Made by a program: the position numbers and the translations under genes | Assembly (NCBI RefSeq): GCF_900113945.1 | Contig: NZ_FORG01000012.1 | Coordinates: forward strand, 62,001-126,000 | Origin: Xenorhabdus mauleonii | GTDB lineage: Bacteria; Pseudomonadota; Gammaproteobacteria; Enterobacterales; Enterobacteriaceae | Length of the DNA: 64,000 bases | Direction: 5' to 3' | The notes under the pieces: model-generated | What the model saw: the letters and a program-made list of their open reading frames with translations, nothing else | What the model was told of the DNA's origin: nothing | Database searches by the model: none | In this document: positions 1 through 9,884 of the stretch, piece after piece | Layout: every line of letters starts with the position of its first letter | Numbering within the stretch: position 1 is the first letter of the stretch

Positions 1-22
1 AAGCGGCGATAAAGACTTCCAT
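1..22 (-). CDS. nqrM: 5' end of probable NQR maturation protein NqrM (partial)
   Basis: Only seven codons lie in the window (M-E-V-F-I-A-A), preceded on the minus strand by a purine-rich AAGAAGGGGG ribosome binding site. The gene directly follows apbE, the place where nqrM (DUF539, iron delivery to the NqrD/NqrE cysteines) sits in other nqr operons. The name rests on position and a short hydrophobic start, so it is tentative. Confidence 0.45.
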
Positions 23-37
23 AACTTTTCCCCCTTC

Positions 38-1066
38 TTATTTCTTCTGTAAGTATGCTTTAAAAGCCGCGCTATAGCGCTCTTCGAAGCCATCTTTGGT
101 TTTGACAATCATAAAGACCGGGATATTCAGTTTCTCAGCCACTTTCATTCCCTCCTCAGGCCCCAATACATCCAAGCCGGTAGAAAAGCCATCTGCGCTC
201 ATGCAGGTTGGCGCTATTACCGTAATTGAAACCAGATTATGCCTGATCGGCTTTCCGGTTTTAGGATTAATCGTGTGGGAATAACGTACGCCATTTTGTT
301 CAAAATAATTACGATAGTCGCCGGATGTCGCTACGGCCATATTTCCCGGCGCAATTATTTCTTGAGCACTCTGGGCCATCCCTTTGTCTGATGGCTTTTC
401 AATTGCAATCCGCCATGGATTTCCTTTGCCATTGTGACCCGATGTGCGAACTTCACCACCAATATCAACCATGTAATTTTTGATGTTCTGGGATTCCAGA
501 TATTCGGCTACAACATCGACACCATAGCCTTTGGCGATAGAGGAGAGATCAACATAAAGTTCAGGGATAGATTTGATCAGGTTATTGCCCTCAACGGACA
601 ATTTATCGATTCCCGTCCAAGCACGGCGAGTTTCTAACTCATTATTCGTCGGTGCCTTGGTTACCCTTCCTTCTGGCCCAAATCCCCACAAATTGACTAA
701 TGGGCCAACAGTCACATCCAGCGCGCCTTCAGTGAGCTTATTAATTCTAATAGCTTCTTTGACAACTTTGGCTGTAGCGGCAGAGACCGGGAAAGGTTTA
801 TTCACTTCACGACTTTGATTAAAACGACTCAATTCAGAATTTGGCCGATAAGTGGACATTTGATTGTTGACTTCTTCCAGCAACCGATCAATTTCTTTTT
901 GCTGGTCTTCCGGAGCAGCTACCGACGAGTCAGAAACGTATTTAACGGAGTAATAAGTCCCCATCGTCTGCCCACTCAAGTCTTGCTGTTCAGGGCCGCC
1001 GCACGCCGACAACAGCACAACCGCAAAAAACAATGTACCCCAGTTGATAATTTTTTTACTCAACAT
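38..1066 (-). CDS. apbE: FAD:protein FMN transferase ApbE, lipoprotein
   Basis: 342-residue ApbE-family protein. It transfers FMN from FAD onto threonines of exported target proteins; here the targets are NqrB and NqrC, whose SGAT motifs are encoded in the same operon. The N-terminus is a lipoprotein signal with lipobox LSAC and lipidated Cys22, placing the enzyme on the periplasmic side. Family features include the TMGT(Y/F) motif near residue 35 and SGDYRNYF followed by the HTINPKTG segment that binds FAD and Mg2+. It lies 170 bp downstream of nqrF, separated by a hairpin, and is read in the same direction. Length is usual for the family. Confidence 0.96.
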   Translation of the reverse strand: MLSKKIINWGTLFFAVVLLSACGGPEQQDLSGQTMGTYYSVKYVSDSSVAAPEDQQKEIDRLLEEVNNQMSTYRPNSELSRFNQSREVNKPFPVSAATAKVVKEAIRINKLTEGALDVTVGPLVNLWGFGPEGRVTKAPTNNELETRRAWTGIDKLSVEGNNLIKSIPELYVDLSSIAKGYGVDVVAEYLESQNIKNYMVDIGGEVRTSGHNGKGNPWRIAIEKPSDKGMAQSAQEIIAPGNMAVATSGDYRNYFEQNGVRYSHTINPKTGKPIRHNLVSITVIAPTCMSADGFSTGLDVLGPEEGMKVAEKLNIPVFMIVKTKDGFEERYSAAFKAYLQKK

Positions 1067-1108
1067 AACTTACTCTTTCTGACTTATGTTTGCCTTGTTC
1101 TGAATCGT

Positions 1109-1133
1109 CAGCGCCCACCTAGAGTGGGCGCTG
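1109..1133. repeat. GC-rich hairpin between nqrF and apbE
   Basis: A perfect 10-bp inverted repeat, CAGCGCCCAC (1109-1118) and GTGGGCGCTG (1124-1133), encloses a 5-base loop. No T-run follows on the minus strand, so it is more likely an mRNA-stabilising or partial attenuation hairpin than a strong terminator. It would separate apbE expression from the nqr structural genes. Confidence 0.5.
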
Positions 1134-1236
1134 CCGTTAAATCAATGCACTACCCTTTATATTCGCGGTCTTTCAAGCTATCGCACGGGTGGCTGAAACT
1201 TGAAATCGATTGACTTGAAATATATTGGGTACATCA

Positions 1237-2463
1237 TCAACCGCCGAAATCATCCAGCATGATGTTTTCATCTTCTACGCCGAGGTCTTTCAACATCTTG
1301 ATTACTGCGGCGTTCATGACCGGAGGCCCACACATGTAGAACTCACAATCTTCTGGTGCTGGATGATCTTTCAGGTAGTTTTCATACAGGACATTATGGA
1401 TAAAGCCTGTGTAACCATCCCAATTATCTTCCGGCAGGGCATCAGACAACGCTACATGCCAGCTAAAGTTCTCGTTTTCTGCGGCCAAACTGTCGAAATC
1501 TTCGGTATAAAACATTTCACGCTTAGAACGTGCGCCATACCAGAAGGTGATCTTACGCTTGGAATTCAAACGATTGAGCTGATCTAAGATGTGAGAACGC
1601 ATTGGCGCCATACCCGCACCACCACCGATGAAGATCATTTCTGCATCCGTGTCTTTTGCAAAGAACTCACCAAATGGGCCAGAAATCGTCACCTTATCAC
1701 CGGCTTTCAATGACCAGATGTAAGAAGACATGATACCCGGAGTAACATCTGGGTTTCTTGGCGGTGGAGTCGCAATACGCACGTTCAGCATGATAATGCC
1801 GTGCTCTTCCGGATAGTTCGCCATTGAGTATGCACGAACCGTTGGCTCTTTGACTTCAGAAACATAACGGAACAGATTGAATTTATCCCAATCTTCACGG
1901 TATTCCTCTGGTACGTCATAGTCAGCATAACGGGCTACGTGTGGCGGACATTCAATCTGAATGTAACCACCGGCACGGAATGGCACGACTTCTCCCTCAG
2001 GAATTTTCAGTTTCAATTCTTTAATGAAAGTCGCTTTGTTATCGTTGGAGATAACTTCACATTCCCATTTCTTAACGCCGAAAATTTCCTCTGGCAATTC
2101 GATTTTCAGGTCTTGTTTAACATTGACCTGACACGCCAAACGGCAACCTTCTTTCGCTTCACGCTTATTAATGTGAGACAGTTCGGTAGGCAGAATATCG
2201 CCGCCGCCCTCTTTGATTTTCACACGGCACTGACCACAAGAGCCACCACCACCACACGCAGAGGACACAAAAATCCCCTGGCCGGAAAGCACATTCAACA
2301 ATTTGTCACCGGCGGGAGCAGAGAAACTTTTGTCCTCATCGCCATTGACTTCAACTTTAATATCCCCGGTGTTCACTAACTTAGATTTTGCGAACAAAAT
2401 CATTGCCGTCAGTACCAACACAATCAGGGTAAACATTACTACGCCTAAAATGATTATATCCAT
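1237..2463 (-). CDS. nqrF: Na+-translocating NADH:quinone reductase subunit F
   Basis: 408-residue entry subunit of Na+-NQR: oxidises NADH through FAD and passes electrons one at a time to a [2Fe-2S] cluster. An N-terminal membrane helix (about residues 3-24) is followed by a ferredoxin domain with [10 protein letters not shown] and a fourth cysteine in CRLAC, then a ferredoxin-reductase module with the flavin motif RAYSMANY and the NADH motif [12 protein letters not shown]. The C-terminus carries the usual aromatic/acidic tail. It is 15 bp downstream of nqrE and is the last structural subunit gene of the operon. Confidence 0.98.
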   Translation of the reverse strand: MDIIILGVVMFTLIVLVLTAMILFAKSKLVNTGDIKVEVNGDEDKSFSAPAGDKLLNVLSGQGIFVSSACGGGGSCGQCRVKIKEGGGDILPTELSHINKREAKEGCRLACQVNVKQDLKIELPEEIFGVKKWECEVISNDNKATFIKELKLKIPEGEVVPFRAGGYIQIECPPHVARYADYDVPEEYREDWDKFNLFRYVSEVKEPTVRAYSMANYPEEHGIIMLNVRIATPPPRNPDVTPGIMSSYIWSLKAGDKVTISGPFGEFFAKDTDAEMIFIGGGAGMAPMRSHILDQLNRLNSKRKITFWYGARSKREMFYTEDFDSLAAENENFSWHVALSDALPEDNWDGYTGFIHNVLYENYLKDHPAPEDCEFYMCGPPVMNAAVIKMLKDLGVEDENIMLDDFGG

Positions 2464-2478
2464 GAATTCTTCTCGCCT

Positions 2479-3075
2479 TTAGAGCTGCACACCGGAGAAG
2501 GACATAAAGCCCAATGCCATCAAGCCAGTAGTGACAAAGGTGATCCCCAACCCTTTCAGACCCGCCGGAACATCCGCATATTTCATTTTTTCACGGATAG
2601 CGGCCATCAGAACAATCGCCAGCATCCAGCCCATGCCGGAACCGAAGCCATATACGATGGATTCACTGAAGTTATAGTCACGCTGTGCCATGAAAGAAAC
2701 GCCACCGAAAATCGCACAGTTTACGGTAATCAACGGCAGGAAAATTCCTAACGCGTTGTAAAGTGCCGGAACATAGCGATCCAAGATCATTTCCAGAATC
2801 TGTACCAGTGCAGCAATCACCCCGATAAAGGTGATGAAGTTCAAGAAGCTGAGATCAACCCCATCCATCAAGGCCCCGTCACGGAGTACCAGATTGTAGA
2901 CAAGGTTGTTGGCAGGGACAGAAATACCCAATACAACCGTTACAGCAACACCGAGGCCAAAAGCCGTCTTCACGTTCTTTGATACCGCCAGAAACGTACA
3001 CATACCGAGGAAGAAAGATAACGCCATATTCTCGATAAAGACTGCGCGGACAAACAAACTAATATAGTGTTCCAT
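2479..3075 (-). CDS. nqrE: Na+-translocating NADH:quinone reductase subunit E
   Basis: 198-residue integral membrane subunit with about six helices. NqrD and NqrE are inverted-topology homologues that together hold an iron centre in the middle of the membrane; Cys26 (FFLGMCTF) and the cysteine in [10 protein letters not shown], near residue 120, correspond to the known ligands. Only 8 bp separate it from nqrD, consistent with translational coupling. Confidence 0.97.
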   Translation of the reverse strand: MEHYISLFVRAVFIENMALSFFLGMCTFLAVSKNVKTAFGLGVAVTVVLGISVPANNLVYNLVLRDGALMDGVDLSFLNFITFIGVIAALVQILEMILDRYVPALYNALGIFLPLITVNCAIFGGVSFMAQRDYNFSESIVYGFGSGMGWMLAIVLMAAIREKMKYADVPAGLKGLGITFVTTGLMALGFMSFSGVQL

Positions 3076-3083
3076 TTTGTTTG

Positions 3084-3713
3084 TTACTCCTTCTCAACCT
3101 GCGCAGGTTTCAGAGTCCGCAGACCCCAAATCAGCATACCAATAATGAAGAATGCACTCGGTGCCAGCAGGAACAGGCCATTCGGCTGATACCAACCGCC
3201 ATTTTTGACAGATTCCAACACCGTGATACCTAACAATTTTCCGGAACCAAACAGTTCACGCAGGAAGCCAACCAGCAACAAAATCACGCCGTAGCCTAAA
3301 CCGTTACCGATACCGTCCATGAAACTTTCAACAGGCGGTGATTTCATCGCATAGGCTTCAGCACGTCCCATTACGATACAGTTCGTAATAATAAGGCCGA
3401 CAAACACCGATAACTGTTTGGAAATTTCGTAAGCATAAGCCCGCAAGATTTGGTCTACTACGATAACCAGTGATGCGATAATAGCCATTTGTACAATGAT
3501 TCGCACGCTGCCCGGAATGAAGTTGCGAATCAATGAAATGAAAAAGTTAGAAAACGCTGTAACCAGTGTCACAGCAATTGTCATAACCAATGCAGTTTCC
3601 AGCTTGGTGGTCACAGCCAATGCTGAACACACACCCAAAACCTGCAATGCAATTGGGTTATTATCAAACAGCGGCCCAAGAAGGACGCGTTTTATCTCTT
3701 TACTATCAGCCAT
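3084..3713 (-). CDS. nqrD: Na+-translocating NADH:quinone reductase subunit D
   Basis: 209-residue polytopic membrane subunit, partner of NqrE. Cys29 ([10 protein letters not shown]) and the cysteine in [13 protein letters not shown] are the expected iron ligands. Its start overlaps the end of nqrC by 8 bp. Sequence, length and order are those of the standard nqr operon; nothing unusual seen. Confidence 0.97.
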   Translation of the reverse strand: MADSKEIKRVLLGPLFDNNPIALQVLGVCSALAVTTKLETALVMTIAVTLVTAFSNFFISLIRNFIPGSVRIIVQMAIIASLVIVVDQILRAYAYEISKQLSVFVGLIITNCIVMGRAEAYAMKSPPVESFMDGIGNGLGYGVILLLVGFLRELFGSGKLLGITVLESVKNGGWYQPNGLFLLAPSAFFIIGMLIWGLRTLKPAQVEKE

Positions 3714-4500
3714 CTTTCAGGGCTCCCTCACGTACTTTTTTCAGGAACGGGCCAAAACCATTATCACCCAACCAGAAATCAAACATATGCTGAACACCGT
3801 TGGAGGTCAGGGTCGCGCCGGATAAACCATCTACACCGTAAGGATTATCACCTGCCCCACCACGAACGATCTTAAGTGCCGGAACACCTTGCGGGTTGTA
3901 GAGTTTTTTACCTACCCATTGCTTGCGCCACTGAGGGTTATCAACTTCTCCACCCAAGCCCGGGGTTTCACCATGAGAGTAATAACTGATACCACGAGAT
4001 GTCACACCGTCTACATCAATGGAAATAAAGGCGTACATCACTGACCACAAACCTGATCCGTAGATAGGCAGAACCAGTTCTGTCGTCTTACCGGCTTCAT
4101 CTTTCACCAAATAGATTTCTGCCATATTGGCGCGACGGCGGATTTTTGCCAGATCCTGCTCTGGTGGCAAAGCAATACTGCTTTCATCACTGCGCAAAGC
4201 GTTATTCAGATCAAAATCGCCATTAGTTTTTTCCAGCGTTGCTGTTTTCAAATCAAGCAATTCAGGCTGGATACGGCTGTTGTAAATCTCTTTGATTTCC
4301 GCAGTTGTCATGCCTGGTTTCAATAAACCGGCTACATCCAAAATATTACGCTGTTTATCCAGTTGTTTTTGTTCTTGCTGCTGTGCTTTCAGGCCTACAG
4401 CTGATCCCGCAACCACAATCGAACATACAAGGCACAGCACAAAAACAACGAGAAACGTTCTACCAATGCTGTCATTATTTTTTGGTTTATCATTAGCCAC
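3706..4500 (-). CDS. nqrC: Na+-translocating NADH:quinone reductase subunit C
   Basis: 264-residue subunit with one N-terminal membrane helix and a periplasmic FMN_bind domain. The covalent FMN threonine lies in [12 protein letters not shown] near the C-terminus and would be loaded by ApbE. A longer open frame runs upstream into nqrB, but the chosen start is a GTG at 4498-4500 preceded by GGAG with 8-base spacing; it overlaps the nqrB stop by 8 bp and gives the usual family length. Confidence 0.94.
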   Translation of the reverse strand: MANDKPKNNDSIGRTFLVVFVLCLVCSIVVAGSAVGLKAQQQEQKQLDKQRNILDVAGLLKPGMTTAEIKEIYNSRIQPELLDLKTATLEKTNGDFDLNNALRSDESSIALPPEQDLAKIRRRANMAEIYLVKDEAGKTTELVLPIYGSGLWSVMYAFISIDVDGVTSRGISYYSHGETPGLGGEVDNPQWRKQWVGKKLYNPQGVPALKIVRGGAGDNPYGVDGLSGATLTSNGVQHMFDFWLGDNGFGPFLKKVREGALKDG

Positions 4501-5731
4501 GGGCTTTTCTCCGCTTAATATTGGCCTGAACGACCAGATAATCGAACAGTGGCGCGAACAGGTTAGCAAACAGAATCGCCAACATCATGCCTTCCGGGTA
4601 AGCTGGGTTTACTACTCTGATAAGAACACACATAGCACCAATCAGAATACCGTATGCCCATTTACCTTTGTCCGTAAATGCAGCGGAGACAGGATCGGTC
4701 GCCATAAAGATCATACCGAAAGCAAAGCCACCCAGAACCAGATGCCAATACCACTCCATAGCAAACATTGGGTTAGTGGTAGAGCCAATCAGATTAAACA
4801 GGTAAGAAGTCGCAATCATACCGAGCATCACACCCGCGACAATGCGCCATGAAGCGATGCGGGCAAACAAAATGATGGCACCACCGATAAGGATCATCAA
4901 CGTGGAAACTTCGCCGATTGAACCAGGAATATTACCGATAAAAGCGTCCATCCATGTGACTGGCTGCCCAGTAATGGTATTTACCAAGCCGTGACTACCG
5001 GAGGTTGCCCATTGAGACAGAGGAGTCGCACCAGAAAAACCATCAGCTGCTGTCCAAACCAAATCACCTGAAATTTGAGCCGGATAAGCAAAGAACAAGA
5101 AAGCACGGCCAGCTAAAGCAGGGTTAAGGAAGTTACGCCCTGTACCACCGAAGATTTCCTTGGCAATCACAACACCAAAGGTAATCCCTATGGCTGCTTG
5201 CCATAATGGCAAGGTTGGCGGAACAATCAACGCAAACAGAATAGAACTGACGAAGAAACCTTCGTTGATTTCATGTTTACGGATAATGGCGAACAGAACT
5301 TCCCAGAAGCCACCCACCACAAAAACCACGGCATAAATTGGCAGGAAGTAGGTTGCGCCCAGCAACATTTTGCTGCCCCAACCTGCATCAGGTGTCAGCG
5401 AGGCCCCAAGATACTGCGCAAGCACATAGTGCCAGTCAGAAGCCAAAACCTGCTGTAACGCATCTCCGCTGTATAAATGGGTCAGCGCCGGAATGGCCTG
5501 ATTACCAACGTTATACATTCCCCAGAACATTGCTGGAAAAACAGACATCCATACCAAGATCATCATACGTTTGAGATCGATGGCATCACGGACGTGGGCA
5601 CGCCCTTTTGTTACTGTACCCGGAGTATAGAAAACGGTGCTCACTGCCTCATAAAGAGGATAATACTTTTCCAGTTTGCCACCGGCCTCAAAGTGGTGTT
5701 CTACTTTTTCAAATAAATTTTTCAGGCCCAT
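4493..5731 (-). CDS. nqrB: Na+-translocating NADH:quinone reductase subunit B
   Basis: 412-residue membrane subunit that carries a second covalent FMN and the non-covalent riboflavin, and forms much of the Na+ path. About ten membrane segments are visible. The flavinylation motif is [10 protein letters not shown]. The gene starts 4 bp after nqrA ends and overlaps nqrC by 8 bp. Length and motifs are normal. Confidence 0.97.
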   Translation of the reverse strand: MGLKNLFEKVEHHFEAGGKLEKYYPLYEAVSTVFYTPGTVTKGRAHVRDAIDLKRMMILVWMSVFPAMFWGMYNVGNQAIPALTHLYSGDALQQVLASDWHYVLAQYLGASLTPDAGWGSKMLLGATYFLPIYAVVFVVGGFWEVLFAIIRKHEINEGFFVSSILFALIVPPTLPLWQAAIGITFGVVIAKEIFGGTGRNFLNPALAGRAFLFFAYPAQISGDLVWTAADGFSGATPLSQWATSGSHGLVNTITGQPVTWMDAFIGNIPGSIGEVSTLMILIGGAIILFARIASWRIVAGVMLGMIATSYLFNLIGSTTNPMFAMEWYWHLVLGGFAFGMIFMATDPVSAAFTDKGKWAYGILIGAMCVLIRVVNPAYPEGMMLAILFANLFAPLFDYLVVQANIKRRKARG

Positions 5732-5734
5732 GAA

Positions 5735-7078
5735 TTACCCTTCCAGCTCAATCTTAGTCAGCACGTCACGCAATACCGGACCGTACTCATATTTGCCGGG
5801 GCAAACATAGGTACACAATGCCAAATCTTCTTCATCCAGTTCCAGACAACCCAGCGCCTGAGAACTGTCAGTATCGCCTGCAAGCAAGTCACGCAGCAGA
5901 TGTGTTGCCATGATGTCCAACGGCATCACACGCTCGTAGTTGCCAATCGGCACCATAGAGCGCTCACCACCATTTGTGGTGGTTGAGAAAGCAAAACGTT
6001 TCTTTTTCAGGAAGTGACCAATTGTGGTACGGGTAATGGAGAACTTATTAACTCCTGGCGCAATCCAGCCAAACAGCTCTTTTTCACGGCCTTCTGCCAG
6101 CACAGAAACCAGAGTGTGGAAACGGCCAAGGTATTGATGAGCATCATCCGATTTTGTACCACACAGCACAGAACCGGAAATAATGCGGTTTTCATCTTCT
6201 TTCAGCTGATTTTGTGTTAGTTCCAGTAAGTCTGCACCCAGACGGGTACGCACTAAACGTGGCGTTTTAACTTGAGGGCCAGCCAGAGATACCACACGCT
6301 CGGCGTAAAGTTCACCTGTCGTGAATAACTTACCAATGGCGATAACATCCTGATAGCCTAAATGCCACACCATTTTTTGGATACTGACAGGCGCAAGGAA
6401 ATGAATATGAGTACCAACCAGACCTGCTGGGTGCGGCCCGGCAAATTGGTTATAGGTAATTTGCGTGTTGTTTCCTGCGGTTGGGATCTTTCCAGCGCCA
6501 TGACAGACGTGGATTTTTCCCTCTGTCAATTTTGACAGAATATTCAGGCCATCAACAAAAGCCTCTTCCTGTGTCGCGATAACAACCAATGGATCAGCAG
6601 CCAGTGGCTGGGTATCCATTGCAGTGACGAAGATAGCCTTTGGTGTGGAACCGGGAACAGGAGAACGACTGAAAGGACGCGTACGCAGTGCTGTCCACAA
6701 CCCTGACGCAAGCAGGTTTTTTTCTACTTGTTCACGGCTAAGACCAGCAAGCTCTGCACGATCATAACAATCAAACATCACTTTCTCATCGCCATTCACT
6801 TCAATCACGACAGATTGCAGGATACGGCGCTCACCGCGAGCGATAGTTACAATTTTTCCGCTTGCGGGACTAGTAAAAACAACCCCTGGATTCTTTTTAT
6901 CTTCAAAAAGAATTTGCCCTTTTTTGACATGCTCACCTTCCTTTACCAGCATAGAAGGACGCATTCCAACATATTCTTCGCCGAGTAAAGCGACATGGCG
7001 AATCGTCGGACCATCTTCTATAACTTGGGCAGGCGCTCCTGCTATCGGGAGGTCGAGTCCTTTTTTAATTTTAATCAT
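5735..7078 (-). CDS. nqrA: Na+-translocating NADH:quinone reductase subunit A
   Basis: 447-residue soluble cytoplasmic subunit, first gene of the operon, involved in quinone binding. It starts [16 protein letters not shown], the typical NqrA N-terminus, and continues with the barrel-sandwich and SLBB-like regions of the family. The complete operon A-B-C-D-E-F-apbE indicates a sodium-motive respiratory chain. The promoter must lie in the 420 bp between this gene and yafK. Confidence 0.97.
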   Translation of the reverse strand: MIKIKKGLDLPIAGAPAQVIEDGPTIRHVALLGEEYVGMRPSMLVKEGEHVKKGQILFEDKKNPGVVFTSPASGKIVTIARGERRILQSVVIEVNGDEKVMFDCYDRAELAGLSREQVEKNLLASGLWTALRTRPFSRSPVPGSTPKAIFVTAMDTQPLAADPLVVIATQEEAFVDGLNILSKLTEGKIHVCHGAGKIPTAGNNTQITYNQFAGPHPAGLVGTHIHFLAPVSIQKMVWHLGYQDVIAIGKLFTTGELYAERVVSLAGPQVKTPRLVRTRLGADLLELTQNQLKEDENRIISGSVLCGTKSDDAHQYLGRFHTLVSVLAEGREKELFGWIAPGVNKFSITRTTIGHFLKKKRFAFSTTTNGGERSMVPIGNYERVMPLDIMATHLLRDLLAGDTDSSQALGCLELDEEDLALCTYVCPGKYEYGPVLRDVLTKIELEG

Positions 7079-7498
7079 AAGATTTGCACAAGTTTATCAA
7101 TTAAATCATATGCTACCAATTACCCTTGGGGTAACGCAGCGACTTCAGTAATTAAAAACAGCTTGAGCGATATGCGGCTCAAGTCATTCACTCCGATAAT
7201 TGTTACAATTTTCTCTTAATTTTCGCCGGCGGTAATTCTAACATTTCCCCCACTGGCTGTCTGAATAATCAAGTGACTTAGTTCAAGCAAATAAGAATAA
7301 TTTCTCTGCTGAACCGTTAACTATTCGAGAAAGGCGAGCTATAAGCTCATTTTTACCTACACCAGAATACTTTTTAACCAAAAAGTATCTTCACATAGGT
7401 CAGTTATCACTGCTATCTTTTACTCAATCTTTCGCTAAAATTTTGTAATCCTGCATTCAATATTTTGATAACTCCACACCCTTTCATACGGTTACTTT
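7079..7498. promoter_or_regulatory. Divergent promoter region nqrA / yafK
   Basis: 420 bp with no gene. It must hold the nqr promoter (leftward) and that of yafK (rightward). A 7-bp inverted repeat CTTGAGC (7162-7168) / GCTCAAG (7177-7183) lies about 90 bases upstream of nqrA, probably in the transcribed leader. No operator could be assigned with confidence. Confidence 0.5.
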
Positions 7499-8263
7499 AT
7501 GAAAAAAATCATTTTTTCTCTTTCAGTAAACCTATTGCTATTGCATATTCCGCTTTCTGCTACCGCACAGACAGCCATACAACAATCATCTTCATCGTGG
7601 CTCAACTTACCGCCCCAAAAAACATTATTAAAACAACTTGGTGCTGAGATTTTCATCCAAATACTCAAAGAAGAGAAACTTCTTGAAATTTATACAAAAA
7701 ACAGCAATGGCCGTTACCAGTTAACCCAAAGTTATCCGATCTGCAATTACTCTGGTGGGCTTGGCCCCAAAATATTGCCTGGAGACTTTAAAAGCCCCGA
7801 AGGGTTTTATCACGTCAGGCTTAAACAGTTAAAGCCGAATAGCCACTATTATCGGGCCATTAATCTAGGTTTCCCCAATGAGTTTGATAAATCCAGAGGT
7901 TATTCCGGCAGTAACTTAATGATTCATGGTGAATGCAAGTCTATTGGCTGTTATGCCATGACCAATCGCTATATGGATGAAATATATCAATATACGGAAA
8001 GTGCACTTTATCACGGACAACATGAAATCAAGATCAATATTTATCCCTTCAGGATGACATCACAAAATATGGTACGGCATAAAAATAACGACAATTATCC
8101 TTTTTGGAAACAGTTGCAGCCCGCCTATGAGTATTTTGCCAAACATAGTGTTCCTGCCAATGTCAGCGTAATAGGCGGGCAATACATCGTTAGCGCAAAT
8201 CCCGAAAAGCAACCTCTGCCCGAAAATATTGAATCAAACTACACGCTCACCAAAATGGAATAG
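7499..8263 (+). CDS. yafK: L,D-transpeptidase-family protein YafK/DpaA, periplasmic
   Basis: 254-residue YkuD-fold protein. A Sec signal peptide covers about residues 1-23 (cut near ATAQ). The catalytic motif is visible as IHGECKSIGCYAMT, with the His and the Cys of HxnSxGC. The E. coli homologue (DpaA/LdtF) cleaves Braun lipoprotein from peptidoglycan rather than cross-linking it; the neighbourhood with yafJ supports that assignment. The last 30 bp overlap the convergent yafJ tail to tail. Confidence 0.9.
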   Translation: MKKIIFSLSVNLLLLHIPLSATAQTAIQQSSSSWLNLPPQKTLLKQLGAEIFIQILKEEKLLEIYTKNSNGRYQLTQSYPICNYSGGLGPKILPGDFKSPEGFYHVRLKQLKPNSHYYRAINLGFPNEFDKSRGYSGSNLMIHGECKSIGCYAMTNRYMDEIYQYTESALYHGQHEIKINIYPFRMTSQNMVRHKNNDNYPFWKQLQPAYEYFAKHSVPANVSVIGGQYIVSANPEKQPLPENIESNYTLTKME

Positions 8264-9001
8264 CACATAGCTCCCTGGTTCAATACGATGCCAATTTTCA
8301 TTGCCGGTCAAAGGCTGAGTCGCAATGACTGAGACTACATCCCCGGGTTGGGTATGCTGCTGAAAATCGATCTCAACATCCTGATCAAGTAACTTTGCCC
8401 TGCCAAAAGGGGCACGACGGGTAATCCAATTTAATTGAGTAGAACAGTAAGCCATCACAAACTGCCCGTCTGACAAGAGCATATTGAAAACCCCTTTCTT
8501 TCTCAACTCATCGGCTAAAGATGCAATGAATTTAAATACAGGCTTCCAGTTAGAAGGCCGTTTAGGATACTTTAGGGATAATTGATGTAATATCCAGCAG
8601 AATGCCCACTCGCTGTCCGTCTCACCAACCGGGCGGAAATGACCCGTTTTCAGACTACGAAATCCTTTCAGTTGCCCATTGTGGGCATAAGTCCAATATT
8701 TACCCCAAAGCTCGCGGGTAAATGGATGAGTATTTACCAGAGAAACATTACCGCGGTTTGCTTGACGAATGTGAGCGACAATCACTTCCGACTTAATCGG
8801 GCAACCCTGTACAAATTGCGCCACAGGGGAGCGACAACTGGACTGGTGGTCTTTAAACGTCCGGTATCCCAACCCTTCATAAAAAGTAATTCCCCAACCA
8901 TCCTTGTGAGGGCCGGTGTGCCCACCTCGTTGAATCAGCCCACTCAGGCTGAAAACGATATCTGTTGGTACATTGGCACTCATACCAAGTAATTCACACA
9001 T
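8234..9001 (-). CDS. yafJ: Class II glutamine amidotransferase YafJ
   Basis: 255-residue protein with an N-terminal nucleophile amidohydrolase fold: Cys2 is the predicted nucleophile after Met removal (MCELLGMSAN), followed by the GLIQRGGHTGPHKDGWG segment and the HIRQANRG, THPF and HNGQL motifs typical of the GATase 2 domain. There is no synthetase domain, so the physiological ammonia acceptor is unknown. Lies next to gmhA and convergent with yafK, the order seen in E. coli. Confidence 0.92.
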   Translation of the reverse strand: MCELLGMSANVPTDIVFSLSGLIQRGGHTGPHKDGWGITFYEGLGYRTFKDHQSSCRSPVAQFVQGCPIKSEVIVAHIRQANRGNVSLVNTHPFTRELWGKYWTYAHNGQLKGFRSLKTGHFRPVGETDSEWAFCWILHQLSLKYPKRPSNWKPVFKFIASLADELRKKGVFNMLLSDGQFVMAYCSTQLNWITRRAPFGRAKLLDQDVEIDFQQHTQPGDVVSVIATQPLTGNENWHRIEPGSYVLFHFGERVV

Positions 9002-9049
9002 TGCCTACCCCTAACAACTGCCCCTGCTTCCTACCCCTGCGGATAGAAA

Positions 9050-9631
9050 TCAGGCTTTAACCATTTCTTTTTCAATCAATTGAATCAAGATGTGAATCAC
9101 CTTGATGTGAATTTCCTGAATGCGATCCGCATAACCAAAATGCGGTACTCTGATTTCAACATCTGCCGTTCCCGCCATTTTCCCGCCATCTTTACCGGTT
9201 AAAGTAATCACTTTCATCCCCTTGGCACGAGCGGCTTCAATCGCCTTGATAATATTGCCGGAATTTCCTGACGTTGAAATCCCCAACAAAACATCGCCTT
9301 TCTGACCAACGGCTTCAAGGTAACGGGAAAAAACATAATCGTAACCAAAGTCATTGCTCACACAGGACAAATGGCTTGGATCAGAAATCGCAATGCCCGG
9401 ATAGCCCGGACGGTTTTCCCGGTAGCGGCCAGTCAACTCTTCCGCAAAATGCATGGCATCACAATGTGAACCACCATTGCCACAGGAAAGCACTTTTCCT
9501 CCTGCCTTGAATGAATCAGCCAGCAAAACCGCTGCTTCTTGGATAGCATTAATATTTGCATCATCATTGAGGAATTTAGCCAGCGTGTCTGCGGCTTCAG
9601 ATAATTCACTGCGGATCAGATCTTGATACAT
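9050..9631 (-). CDS. gmhA: Sedoheptulose-7-phosphate isomerase GmhA
   Basis: 193-residue SIS-domain enzyme that converts sedoheptulose 7-phosphate to D-glycero-D-manno-heptose 7-phosphate, the first step of LPS inner-core heptose synthesis. Motifs [17 protein letters not shown] and [10 protein letters not shown] are intact. I chose the start [10 protein letters not shown]: it matches the E. coli protein end to end and sits 10 bases after AGGAG; an ATG three codons upstream lies too close to that site. Confidence 0.97.
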   Translation of the reverse strand: MYQDLIRSELSEAADTLAKFLNDDANINAIQEAAVLLADSFKAGGKVLSCGNGGSHCDAMHFAEELTGRYRENRPGYPGIAISDPSHLSCVSNDFGYDYVFSRYLEAVGQKGDVLLGISTSGNSGNIIKAIEAARAKGMKVITLTGKDGGKMAGTADVEIRVPHFGYADRIQEIHIKVIHILIQLIEKEMVKA

Positions 9632-9834
9632 GGGACTCATACTCCTGAAAGGTCTTCGGGATTAATAACATCAGCCGCTCAGTGTAACGGATTCCCCCCT
9701 TTGAAAGAAGATGCCATTGCCTCCCTGTGAAATTATTCCGTACAAAACTTGAGTGACTTTGTGAGCTGGATTGTAATTAAGATGTAAATATATTGATAAT
9801 TGCCCTTTCCTCATCTAAAACAGAAGGACATCGC

Positions 9835-9851
9835 AACAGGTCAGACCTCTG
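9835..9851 (+). promoter_or_regulatory. FadR-like operator upstream of fadE
   Basis: The 17-mer AACAGGTCAGACCTCTG contains the palindromic core GGTC-N-GACC of FadR sites (known consensus around TGGTCNGACCA). It lies 34 bp upstream of the fadE start codon. FadR represses fad genes in enterobacteria until long-chain acyl-CoA is present, so the site fits the target gene. Confidence 0.7.
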
Positions 9852-9884
9852 ACAACTCAACCTGAGATTTACAGGAGTTTTACT

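Noticed and set aside
4501-4569. Longer nqrC start within nqrB
   Set aside because: The added residues are the shadow of nqrB; a GTG with a good ribosome site gives the normal length.
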